A stretch of DNA of 64,000 nucleotides from Flavobacterium soyae (GTDB taxonomy: Bacteria; Bacteroidota; Bacteroidia; Flavobacteriales; Flavobacteriaceae): the NCBI RefSeq assembly GCF_021245985.1, contig NZ_JAJQXA010000017.1, positions 1 to 64,000 of the forward strand. Reading direction: 5' to 3'. The position numbers and the translations under genes are program-made. The notes under the pieces were generated by a model. It saw only the letters and a list, made by a program, of their open reading frames with translations, was not told the DNA's origin and did not search any database. Positions within the stretch are counted from its first letter, which is position 1. Each line of letters begins with the position of its first letter. This document shows positions 52,074 to 58,486 of this stretch, piece by piece.

Positions 52074-53081
52074 TTACTCCGCTGTTGCCATAAACTCCTC
52101 AGCCTTTTCTACCATATTATAGCTCCCGCAGAAAAACGGAACTCTTTGGTGCAGTTCTGTCGGCTGGATTTCCATAATTCTTCCAAAACCGTCAGTTGCT
52201 TTTCCTCCGGCTTGTTCTGCAAGAAATGCCATTGGATTACATTCATACAATAAACGTAATTTCCCTTTTGGTGCTTTTGAACTTGTTGGATAAAGATAGA
52301 TGCCGCCTTTAATCATATTTCGATGAAAATCGGCCACTAAACTCCCTATATATCTTGAAGTATAAGGTCTGTCTTCTTCTTCACGCTGACAATATTTGAT
52401 ATAGTTTTTTACTCCCTGCGGAAAATGGATATAGTTTCCTTCGTTTATTGAATAGATACTTCCATCTTTTGGAAATTTCATATTAGGATGCGAAAGGTAA
52501 AATGTACCAATTGCCGGATTCAATGTAAATCCGTTTACACCATATCCGGTTGTATAAACCAGCATTGTCGAAGTTCCATAAATTACATATCCGGCTGCAA
52601 CCTGATTGATTCCCGGCTGTAAAAAATCCTCGCTTGTTACCGGAGTTCCTATTGGTGTAATTCTTCTAAAAACAGAAAAAATACTTCCCACAGAAACATT
52701 TACATCAATGTTTGAAGATCCGTCAAGCGGATCCATTAAGATCACGTACTTATTATTATGACTGTTGTCGCTCCCCTGAACAGTTATAAAATCGTCGTTT
52801 TCTTCAGAAGCAATACCACAGACAATCTCACGGTTTATTAACGTCTGGATAAATACTTCGTTTGCATAGACATCTAATTTCTGCTGGTCTTCTCCCTGAA
52901 TATTTCGCTCGCCTGCGGCGCCAATAATATCCACTAATCCAGCCTGGTTTACTTTATGATTGACAACCTTTGCTGCCAAACGAATAGAGTTGATAATCCG
53001 GGAAAGCTCTCCCGACGAATACTGAAATGCTTTTTGGTTCTCAATAATAAACTCTCCCAGTGTTTTATTGCGTTCTTCCAT
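52074..53081 (-). CDS. fbp: Fructose-1,6-bisphosphatase, class I
   Basis: A 335-aa gluconeogenic enzyme. It begins MEERNKTLGEFIIENQKAFQY. The metal site is ILMDPLDGSSNIDVNVSVGSIFSVF (near residues 115-140). YIGSLVADFHRNMIKGGIYLYPTSSKAPKGKLRLLYECNP is the substrate-binding block, and EQAGGKATDG follows. The length agrees with class I FBPases (about 330-340). It is a single gene. Confidence 0.96.
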   Translation of the reverse strand: MEERNKTLGEFIIENQKAFQYSSGELSRIINSIRLAAKVVNHKVNQAGLVDIIGAAGERNIQGEDQQKLDVYANEVFIQTLINREIVCGIASEENDDFITVQGSDNSHNNKYVILMDPLDGSSNIDVNVSVGSIFSVFRRITPIGTPVTSEDFLQPGINQVAAGYVIYGTSTMLVYTTGYGVNGFTLNPAIGTFYLSHPNMKFPKDGSIYSINEGNYIHFPQGVKNYIKYCQREEEDRPYTSRYIGSLVADFHRNMIKGGIYLYPTSSKAPKGKLRLLYECNPMAFLAEQAGGKATDGFGRIMEIQPTELHQRVPFFCGSYNMVEKAEEFMATAE

Positions 53082-53152
53082 TGCTATATCGTTATAGTTT
53101 TAATTTTAAGTCACAAATATCGCTTATTTTGTGAGAATGATTTAAAAATTAT

Positions 53153-53181
53153 TTTGTTAGTTTGCTACTATTGTATATTTG
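53153..53181 (+). promoter_or_regulatory. Promoter of the GNAT gene
   Basis: TTTG (53153-53156), 17 bases, TATATTTG (53174-53181), about 70 bp before the ATG at 53253. Confidence 0.6.
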
Positions 53182-53252
53182 CTAATTAATAGTAAAAAGT
53201 ACCGTACAATAAAATACATTTTTAGCTAATAAGTGATTAATAATAGGAATAT

Positions 53253-53747
53253 ATGAATATTAGAAAAGGAAATCCTGAAGACATGAAATCGGTTTTGGGG
53301 TTAATTCAGGAGCTGGCAATATTCGAAAAAGAACCTGATGCCGTTGTCATTACAGAGGAAGATTTAGTACGTGACGGATTTGGAGAAAAACCTCTTTTTC
53401 AGGTTTTTGTAGCTGAGATTGATTCAAACGAAAGTGAAACAGGACAAGAAATAGTTGGAATTGCATTATATTATTACCGCTATTCGACCTGGAAAGGAAA
53501 AACAATACATCTTGAAGATTTAATTGTGAAGGAAAAAATGCGCGGTACCGGTTTAGGATCTGCACTTTATGCCGAAATAATGAAACAGGGAAAAAGAGAC
53601 AATGTTCGAAGAGTTGAATGGAATGTTTTAGACTGGAATACTCCAGCTGTTAATTTTTATAAGAATTCTGGCGCGAGAATTCTTGATGGCTGGCAGGTTG
53701 TTCAAATGGATGAAACGGGAATTAATTCGTTCTTAGAAAAATTATAA
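53253..53747 (+). CDS. GNAT-family N-acetyltransferase
   Basis: A 164-aa acetyltransferase of the diamine-acetyltransferase-like group. MNIRKGNPEDMKSVLGLIQELAIFE opens the fold. The acetyl-CoA loop is LIVKEKMRGTGLGSALYAEIM (about residues 90-110), followed by VEWNVLDWNTPAVNFYKNSGARILDGW. The acceptor substrate is not clear; SSAT2-like thialysine or polyamine acetylation is possible. It is a single gene. Confidence 0.88.
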   Translation: MNIRKGNPEDMKSVLGLIQELAIFEKEPDAVVITEEDLVRDGFGEKPLFQVFVAEIDSNESETGQEIVGIALYYYRYSTWKGKTIHLEDLIVKEKMRGTGLGSALYAEIMKQGKRDNVRRVEWNVLDWNTPAVNFYKNSGARILDGWQVVQMDETGINSFLEKL

Positions 53748-53753
53748 ATTTTA

Positions 53754-53846
53754 TTTGCCACGAATTAAATTAGTGGAAATTTGTGAAATTCGTGGCAAAC
53801 CGACACAGATTGTAAAATCATTTTAATCCCTATAATCTGTGGCAAA
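53754..53846. repeat. TTTGCCACGAATT inverted repeat
   Basis: TTTGCCACGAATT and AATTCGTGGCAAA (53754-53799), then 'cacagattgtaaaatc...ataatctgtggc' (to 53846): two adjacent inverted repeats of the family also seen in part at 19715, 22312, 33817 and 39842. Confidence 0.75.
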
Positions 53847-53911
53847 AAAATATAAAGAAATACCAGATTTCATTAAATCTGAAATCTAAAATTAAAAATC
53901 TAAAATTAAAA

Positions 53912-55171
53912 ATGAGAGTATTTAAATTTGGTGGTGCATCAGTAAAGGATGCTGAAGGAATTAAAAACGTATACGACGTTTTACAAAAAGTGGGTTACGA
54001 AGATGTGATTTTGGTTGTTTCAGCAATGGGGAAAACCACAAATGCTCTTGAGGTTGTAATCAAGAATTATTTTGATAAATCGGCAGAACTGAATTCATCT
54101 GTACAAGAAATAAAAAAATATCACAATCAAATTTTATTAGATTTATTTGATGATGAAAAACATGCTGTTTTTGCTGCAATTAATGAGCAGTTTTCAGAAT
54201 TAGAGTATTTTTTGGCACATAATAAATCCCCAAATTACAATTTTGTTTACGATCAGGTTGTAAGTTTTGGAGAATTGATTTCTACTAATATTTTAAGTCA
54301 TTATATGAATTTCAGAGGAATTCAGACGCAATGGCTTGATGTTCGTAATTTCATCAAAACAAATGCAAATTACAGAGACGCCGAAGTTGACTGGGAAACT
54401 ACGCAACAAAATATTAGCAAAAATGTACCAAGAAAGCAATTAAATATCACTCAGGGATTTTTAGGTGCCGATGAAAATAATTTTACTACTACTTTAGGCC
54501 GGGAAGGTTCAGATTATACTGCAGGAATTTTTGCTTACTGCTTAAATGCCGAAAGTGTAACAATCTGGAAAGATGTTCCGGGTGTTATGAATGCCGATCC
54601 TCGTTATTTTGAAAATGCGAGTTTGTTAAACCAAATTTCGTATCGTGAAGCAATCGAATTGGCGTTTTACGGAGCAACGGTTATTCACCCAAAAACATTA
54701 CAGCCGTTACAGAAAAAAGAAATTCCGTTGTACGTAAAATCATTTATCAACCCGTTATTAAAAGGAACTTGCGTTTCTAAAGGTGTTGATTTGGAGCCGC
54801 AATATCCTTGTTTTATTGTAAAGAGAGAACAGCTTTTAATCTCACTTTCGTCTATTGATTTCTCTTTCATTATGGAAGAAAATATTAGTGAGATTTTCGG
54901 ATTATTCCACGAATTTAAAATCAAAGTAAACCTGATTCAAAACTCTGCGATTAGTTTTTCTGTTTGTGTAGAAGATAAATTTGGAAATTTTAATGATTTG
55001 AATGCGATTCTTTCTAAAAAATTCAAAGTAGATTACAGCGAAAATGTAACACTTTATACTATTCGTCACTTTACAGAAAATGCTGCACAAACAGTTGAAG
55101 AAAACAAAGAGGTTTTATTAAAACAAGTGAGCCGCGAAACTATGCAGATCGTGACTAAAGAGTTAAATTAA
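53912..55171 (+). CDS. Aspartate kinase
   Basis: A 419-aa enzyme that phosphorylates aspartate, first step to Lys, Met and Thr. The N-terminal KFGGASVKDAEGI motif, TTLGREGSDYTAGIFAYCLNAESVTIWKDVPGVMNADP and YREAIELAFYGATVIHPKTLQP are the kinase blocks. The C-terminal part (about 300-400) fits a pair of ACT domains for feedback control, although weakly conserved. Monofunctional, without homoserine dehydrogenase. It ends at a bidirectional terminator before the accessory locus. Confidence 0.93.
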   Translation: MRVFKFGGASVKDAEGIKNVYDVLQKVGYEDVILVVSAMGKTTNALEVVIKNYFDKSAELNSSVQEIKKYHNQILLDLFDDEKHAVFAAINEQFSELEYFLAHNKSPNYNFVYDQVVSFGELISTNILSHYMNFRGIQTQWLDVRNFIKTNANYRDAEVDWETTQQNISKNVPRKQLNITQGFLGADENNFTTTLGREGSDYTAGIFAYCLNAESVTIWKDVPGVMNADPRYFENASLLNQISYREAIELAFYGATVIHPKTLQPLQKKEIPLYVKSFINPLLKGTCVSKGVDLEPQYPCFIVKREQLLISLSSIDFSFIMEENISEIFGLFHEFKIKVNLIQNSAISFSVCVEDKFGNFNDLNAILSKKFKVDYSENVTLYTIRHFTENAAQTVEENKEVLLKQVSRETMQIVTKELN

Positions 55172-55202
55172 TACTTTATTATTAAAATTCAGATATATTT
55201 TG

Positions 55203-55232
55203 AAAAGGCTTCGCTTAATAGTGAAGCCTTTT
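55203..55232. terminator. Bidirectional terminator, aspartate kinase and XRE genes
   Basis: AAAAGGCTTC-GCTTAATAGT-GAAGCCTTTT, 10-bp stem with T- and A-runs on the two sides, between the convergent genes; its last base overlaps the XRE stop codon. Confidence 0.88.
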
Positions 55233-55585
55233 TAGTTTTTACCCTTATTCAAATATTTAATAATTGTTTTTAAATCTTGAATTTCCAATTCATATTTCTT
55301 TATTATTTTTCTGTAAACACCCAACATTGCAATTTCCGTTTGACGATCTGGATTCATCAAACTTTCATAAGCAGCAATACCTAATTCCTTTTTAACTAAT
55401 TCTTCTGGACTGATCTCAAAAACCTGACAGATTTTATTAAAATGAATTGCCCAAGAAGTACTTTCTCCCCGCTCCATCCTTGCATAAGCAGATTGCGAAA
55501 TATTTAAATGATCTGCAACCTCTTCTTGTGACATATTTTTGGCTTTACGCAATATTTTTAAATTATTTCCTACAACAATATTCAT
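55232..55585 (-). CDS. XRE-family transcriptional regulator of the peptide cassette
   Basis: A 117-aa DNA-binding protein. The HTH_3 domain is GNNLKILRKAKNMSQEEVADHLNISQSAYARMERGES (residues 6-42), with SQEEVADHLNISQSAYARME as helices 2-3. The C-terminal half ends in a basic helical stretch (KKYELEIQDLKTIIKYLNKG) suited to dimerisation. It is divergent from the peptide cassette and has a copy of the 35-bp motif 42 bp upstream, so it very likely controls itself and the cassette. Whether it represses or activates is unknown. Confidence 0.88.
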   Translation of the reverse strand: MNIVVGNNLKILRKAKNMSQEEVADHLNISQSAYARMERGESTSWAIHFNKICQVFEISPEELVKKELGIAAYESLMNPDRQTEIAMLGVYRKIIKKYELEIQDLKTIIKYLNKGKN

Positions 55586-55626
55586 GATTAATATTTTTTT
55601 AAATATAAATATAAGATTTAATTTAC

Positions 55627-55661
55627 AATTATTCAGATTTAGGTTTTAATTAACCGATTTT
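55627..55661. promoter_or_regulatory. Putative XRE operator, copy 1
   Basis: AATTATTC-AG-ATTTAGGTTTTAATTAACC-GATTTT. The same 35 bases recur at 56237-56271 with two adjacent mismatches. The TTAACCGA half site is present, but its inverse half is not complete here. It lies in the divergent region between the XRE gene and the rightward cassette, 28 bases before TAATTTTA (55689). Confidence 0.7.
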
Positions 55662-55688
55662 AGACTAAAAATAAATCCTTAGAAGTGA

Positions 55689-55696
55689 TAATTTTA
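55689..55696 (+). promoter_or_regulatory. -7 element of the first cassette promoter
   Basis: TAATTTTA is one base from TAnnTTTG. It starts 28 bases after the operator copy, exactly as the second promoter does, and lies 25 bp before the ATG at 55721. Confidence 0.5.
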
Positions 55697-55720
55697 CGGT
55701 ATCACTTAATACAATTAATA

Positions 55721-56212
55721 ATGCCAACATTAAAAAAACAATCATAATAATATTGATTTTGATGTATCTATGTTTCGTAATCTTTGGAATTTATGAAATC
55801 ATAAATAATGGGTTCAAAACTGGAATGAAATTATTAAGTCAATTTTTTTCAATTATAATTCGCAGTACAACATCTTATCTTTTATATCAAAAATATTTCA
55901 ACAAGAATAAAACAACTAGGATTAAATACAGTGTTTCCAAATTATTTCTATCCAAATTTTCAATACAAAATGAAAAATTTACTTGTTTATTACTTTCAAA
56001 TATTATTACCAATCCCATTGTTATACTATTTTGCAAAGAAGGGAGATTCAATTGCTTTTTTTGTACTAATGGTATTTTATTACATCTATAGACTTTTTAC
56101 AGATTATTATAGGTTATCAAGAAAAAATGTACTTAAAAAGAATGATATTTTTCTTTTTATAATTCCTCTTTGGAACATGAAATATTTTAAAGAATTATAT
56201 TTTGAGAACTAA
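55721..56212 (+). pseudogene. Frameshifted multi-helix membrane protein, possible immunity protein
   Basis: ATG at 55721 opens MPTLKK and stops after eight codons. With one extra A in the A7 tract (55732-55738) it continues as TIIIILILMYLCFVIFGIYE and on to KYFNKNK near 55910. Removing one A there joins it to QLGLNTVFPNYFYPN, MKNLLVYYFQILLPIPLLYY and IIPLWNMKYFKELYFEN, ending at 56212. The reconstruction is about 163 aa with four helices and starts and ends in the same frame. Alternatives are an 80-aa protein from the ATG at 55970 and a 109-aa frame from 55762. Sequencing error, phase variation or real decay are all possible. An immunity or export role is inferred from position. Confidence 0.45.
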
Positions 56213-56236
56213 ATCTAACAACATAAAAAATATTAA

Positions 56237-56278
56237 AATTATTCGAATTTAGGTTTTAATTAACCGATTTTCGGTTAA
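56237..56278. promoter_or_regulatory. Putative XRE operator, copy 2, with inverted repeat
   Basis: The 35-bp motif again (56237-56271), here completed to TTAACCGA-TTT-TCGGTTAA (56260-56278), an 8-bp perfect inverted repeat. It ends just where the -33 region of the peptide promoter should be, 28 bases (from 56271) before TAAATTTG. Confidence 0.75.
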
Positions 56279-56298
56279 GACTCTTTTTTGATTCATCA

Positions 56299-56306
56299 TA
56301 AATTTG
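56299..56306 (+). promoter_or_regulatory. -7 element of the peptide precursor promoter
   Basis: TAAATTTG, perfect to TAnnTTTG, 42 bp before the ATG at 56348. No TTTG is seen at 17-23 bases upstream, where the putative operator lies instead; this suggests regulator-dependent or regulator-blocked transcription. Confidence 0.65.
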
Positions 56307-56347
56307 GTAATTATAAATTAAATATTAACAACTAAATTTATTTAACT

Positions 56348-56590
56348 ATGAAAAAATTAGAATTAAATCAGATGGAGAATTTATTAGCAGGAGCTAATAT
56401 ACAATTAAAGGATGCCACTGCATATGACAATAGTACAAATAGTAGTAGTGGATCTATTGATTGTGTAGCTGCAGGAGCTGGATTAATTTTGGGTGCATTG
56501 ACAATTGGAGCAGTAACTGGTGGTGTTGGTTTAGTAATTTGGGGAGCGGGAATGGGATTAAACGTATTTGGAATGATGAGAAGTTGCTAA
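56348..56590 (+). CDS. Double-glycine-type leader peptide precursor, bacteriocin-like
   Basis: An 80-aa precursor. The leader MKKLELNQMENLLAG (1-15) has the spaced Leu/Met pattern of C39-processed leaders and an AG at the cleavage position; the core would begin ANIQLKD. Residues 16-38 are polar and Ser/Thr/Asn-rich. Residues 40-78 are hydrophobic with many Gly (AAGAGLILGALTIGAVTGGV, then GLVIWGAGMGLNVFG), as in membrane-active class II bacteriocins. Cys39 and Cys80 bracket the hydrophobic part and could form a disulfide. Its own promoter and operator precede it, and a 215-bp gap follows. Antibacterial activity is inferred; signalling is an alternative. Confidence 0.78.
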   Translation: MKKLELNQMENLLAGANIQLKDATAYDNSTNSSSGSIDCVAAGAGLILGALTIGAVTGGVGLVIWGAGMGLNVFGMMRSC

Positions 56591-56805
56591 TTGATTATTT
56601 TATTGAATAATTTCTGATTTTTCTTTTGAATAATTATTTTTAAGTCTTTCTATGGATTATTTTTAAAAGAAAAAAATACTGCAAGCATAGATTTTAGTAT
56701 TTAAATTAATATTCCATTTAGTGTATAATTCAGATTATTAATACTATTTAGATTAAAAGAACAATCAGAGATTATTTTAGTATTGTTTTTTAATTAAATT
56801 TTAAA
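56591..56805. other. AT-rich gap after the peptide precursor
   Basis: 215 bases of very AT-rich DNA with weak 'ttgaataat' repeats. A poor hairpin (TTATTGAATAATTT region) could reduce read-through to the downstream export genes. No coding frame. Confidence 0.4.
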
Positions 56806-56964
56806 ATGAAAAAAAAGTATTTTGCATTTATATGCATTACAGTAATATTATTACAACTATTAAATTATATATTTTTTAAAGGTGATCTTATTTCTGTTAT
56901 AGTAACCACATTAGGTATTATACTCATTCTATTCTCAGTTTATAGTGCCAAAATAAAAAAATGA
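56806..56964 (+). CDS. Tiny two-helix membrane protein, 52 aa
   Basis: MKKKYFAFICITVILLQLLN, YIFFKGDLISVIVTTLGIIL, ILFSVYSAKIKK. Basic start, helix, short loop with Gly-Asp, second helix, basic end. ATG directly preceded by TTAAA. The same plan is seen in the 55-aa protein at 57801 and in the decayed frame at 60684. Position between a bacteriocin-like precursor and its exporter suggests an immunity or export accessory role, but nothing in the sequence proves it. Confidence 0.6.
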   Translation: MKKKYFAFICITVILLQLLNYIFFKGDLISVIVTTLGIILILFSVYSAKIKK

Positions 56965-57169
56965 TAATTTCTACACTGGGAATGACTGGCATTGAGCTTA
57001 TAGTTTATGCAATAAGATAAATTCAAAATAAAACTTATAAAATTATTTAACAATAGTTTTTCCTATTTACTAATCTCTAAAACCATTTATACAATAGAGG
57101 ATTCCATATTAAACCTTTAATTATTTATTAAGAGCAATTATGGATCTTATTATTTAACAGTTCGTACTT

Positions 57170-57799
57170 ATGAAATATCCATTCGTAAAATGGTTAATCC
57201 TTTCAATTGGAACAATTTTAATTGGCGAAATTTTTAAAAAGTCCATACCTTTTTATGAATTAATTTACAATTCTCTTTCTCAACAATTCACAATTAAACA
57301 AGTCAAGGAGATTATTGATATTCAAAAAAAGTGGGAATGGATTAATTATATTTTTCTTCCAATTTTACTATTACTAAAAACTTCAGCAATATCTTCCATT
57401 ATTTATATTGGCTTATTTTTATCTAATAAAAATTTAAAATTTATTATCATTTTAAATTTTGTTTTAAAAGCAGAATTTATCTTTTTATTAGTACCTATTT
57501 TTAAAATTATATGGTTTTATTTTTTTCAAACCTATTATACTTTAGAAGATATTCAATATTTCTATCCACTCTCAGCGTTAAACATTGTAGGTTATAAAGA
57601 TTTAGAAAACTGGTTCATTTATCCTTTTCAAGTTCTAAATCTATTTGAACTCTTTTATATTATTTATCTAGGTTATGAGATAGGTAAACTAACCAATACA
57701 AATGCAGATTATGGATTAAAAATCGTTGCGCTAAGTTATATACCAAGTCTCTTATTGTGGGTAACCACAGTAATGTTTTTTACACTTAATTATCCCTAA
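57170..57799 (+). CDS. Five-helix membrane protein of the peptide cassette
   Basis: A 209-aa protein with helices at about 7-22, 59-85, 90-118, 155-171 and 186-206. Between the first two is an amphipathic region FYELIYNSLSQQFTIKQVKE; later YTLEDIQYFYPLSALNIVGY is a charged exposed segment. I recall similar proteins beside C39-ABC exporters in other Bacteroidota genomes, without known function; that is memory and not a search. The stop is 1 bp before the 55-aa gene, so it is in the export operon. Confidence 0.7.
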   Translation: MKYPFVKWLILSIGTILIGEIFKKSIPFYELIYNSLSQQFTIKQVKEIIDIQKKWEWINYIFLPILLLLKTSAISSIIYIGLFLSNKNLKFIIILNFVLKAEFIFLLVPIFKIIWFYFFQTYYTLEDIQYFYPLSALNIVGYKDLENWFIYPFQVLNLFELFYIIYLGYEIGKLTNTNADYGLKIVALSYIPSLLLWVTTVMFFTLNYP

Positions 57800-57800
57800 A

Positions 57801-57968
57801 ATGTCATTACTCAGAAAAATTTTCCTTTTAATATGCACCCTTTTTATTATTATAAATATCGTTAGGTATTTTTTTTATAGTGCAGAATTTATTCAAACTT
57901 TAATTTCAATTTTGTCAGGGACTTGTTTCATAATTTCCTTACTACTAAAGAGAGAACAAAAACAATGA
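57801..57968 (+). CDS. Tiny two-helix membrane protein, 55 aa
   Basis: MSLLRKIFLLICTLFIIINI, VRYFFYSAEFIQTLISILSG, TCFIISLLLKREQKQ. Two helices and a basic tail, the same plan as the 52-aa protein. The start codon comes one base after the stop of the 209-aa gene (57799), and its stop overlaps the ATG of the next gene (ATGA at 57965-57968). The four genes from here to the exporter are therefore translationally coupled, which supports it as a real gene. Confidence 0.65.
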   Translation: MSLLRKIFLLICTLFIIINIVRYFFYSAEFIQTLISILSGTCFIISLLLKREQKQ

Positions 57969-58486
57969 GAAAGCCAATAAAAATAATTCTTGCGCTATTA
58001 TTTATTAGTGTTTTGCTTTTTTTAGGTTACAGGATTGTCAATAAAATAACTTATAAAAATGAAATAAAAAAGCATATAAAAACGATTCCTAATTTTTTAT
58101 ATCAAAATATAAAAGGAGGAGTTTTCACCAATCAAAATTTAATGACAGAAACTCCAGCTATTTTTATTTATTTCAATACAGAGTGTGAATATTGCAGCGA
58201 GGAAGCACAAATGATACATGAAAACATAAAGAAGTTTGAAAATATTCAAATCATCTTTATTTCATTTGAGAACATCAAGCAAATTAAAAAATTTGCCCAA
58301 AATCATCAACTAATTAATTATGATAATATTTATTTTCTATATGATAGCAAAAATACTTTCGCTTCTACATTTGATATAAATTCACTACCCAGCCTAGTAC
58401 TGTACAACAAAAATAAAAATCTAGTTGAAAAAATAAAAGGGCAGACAAAACCAGAAATCTTGATTAAAAAATTGAATGCTGAATAA
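57965..58486 (+). CDS. Membrane-anchored thioredoxin-like protein
   Basis: A 173-aa protein. The ATG at 57965 (MRKPIKIILALLFISVLLFLGYR) is preferred over an upstream TTG because it overlaps the preceding stop. After the signal anchor comes a thioredoxin fold, TPAIFIYFNTECEYCSEEAQMI with Cys74 and Cys77 (CEYC), then a cis-Pro region SLPSLVLYNKN. It faces the periplasm. Because the peptide core has two cysteines, a role in making or reducing its disulfide is plausible. TlpA-like proteins with other partners are the alternative. Its stop overlaps the exporter start. Confidence 0.85.
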   Translation: MRKPIKIILALLFISVLLFLGYRIVNKITYKNEIKKHIKTIPNFLYQNIKGGVFTNQNLMTETPAIFIYFNTECEYCSEEAQMIHENIKKFENIQIIFISFENIKQIKKFAQNHQLINYDNIYFLYDSKNTFASTFDINSLPSLVLYNKNKNLVEKIKGQTKPEILIKKLNAE

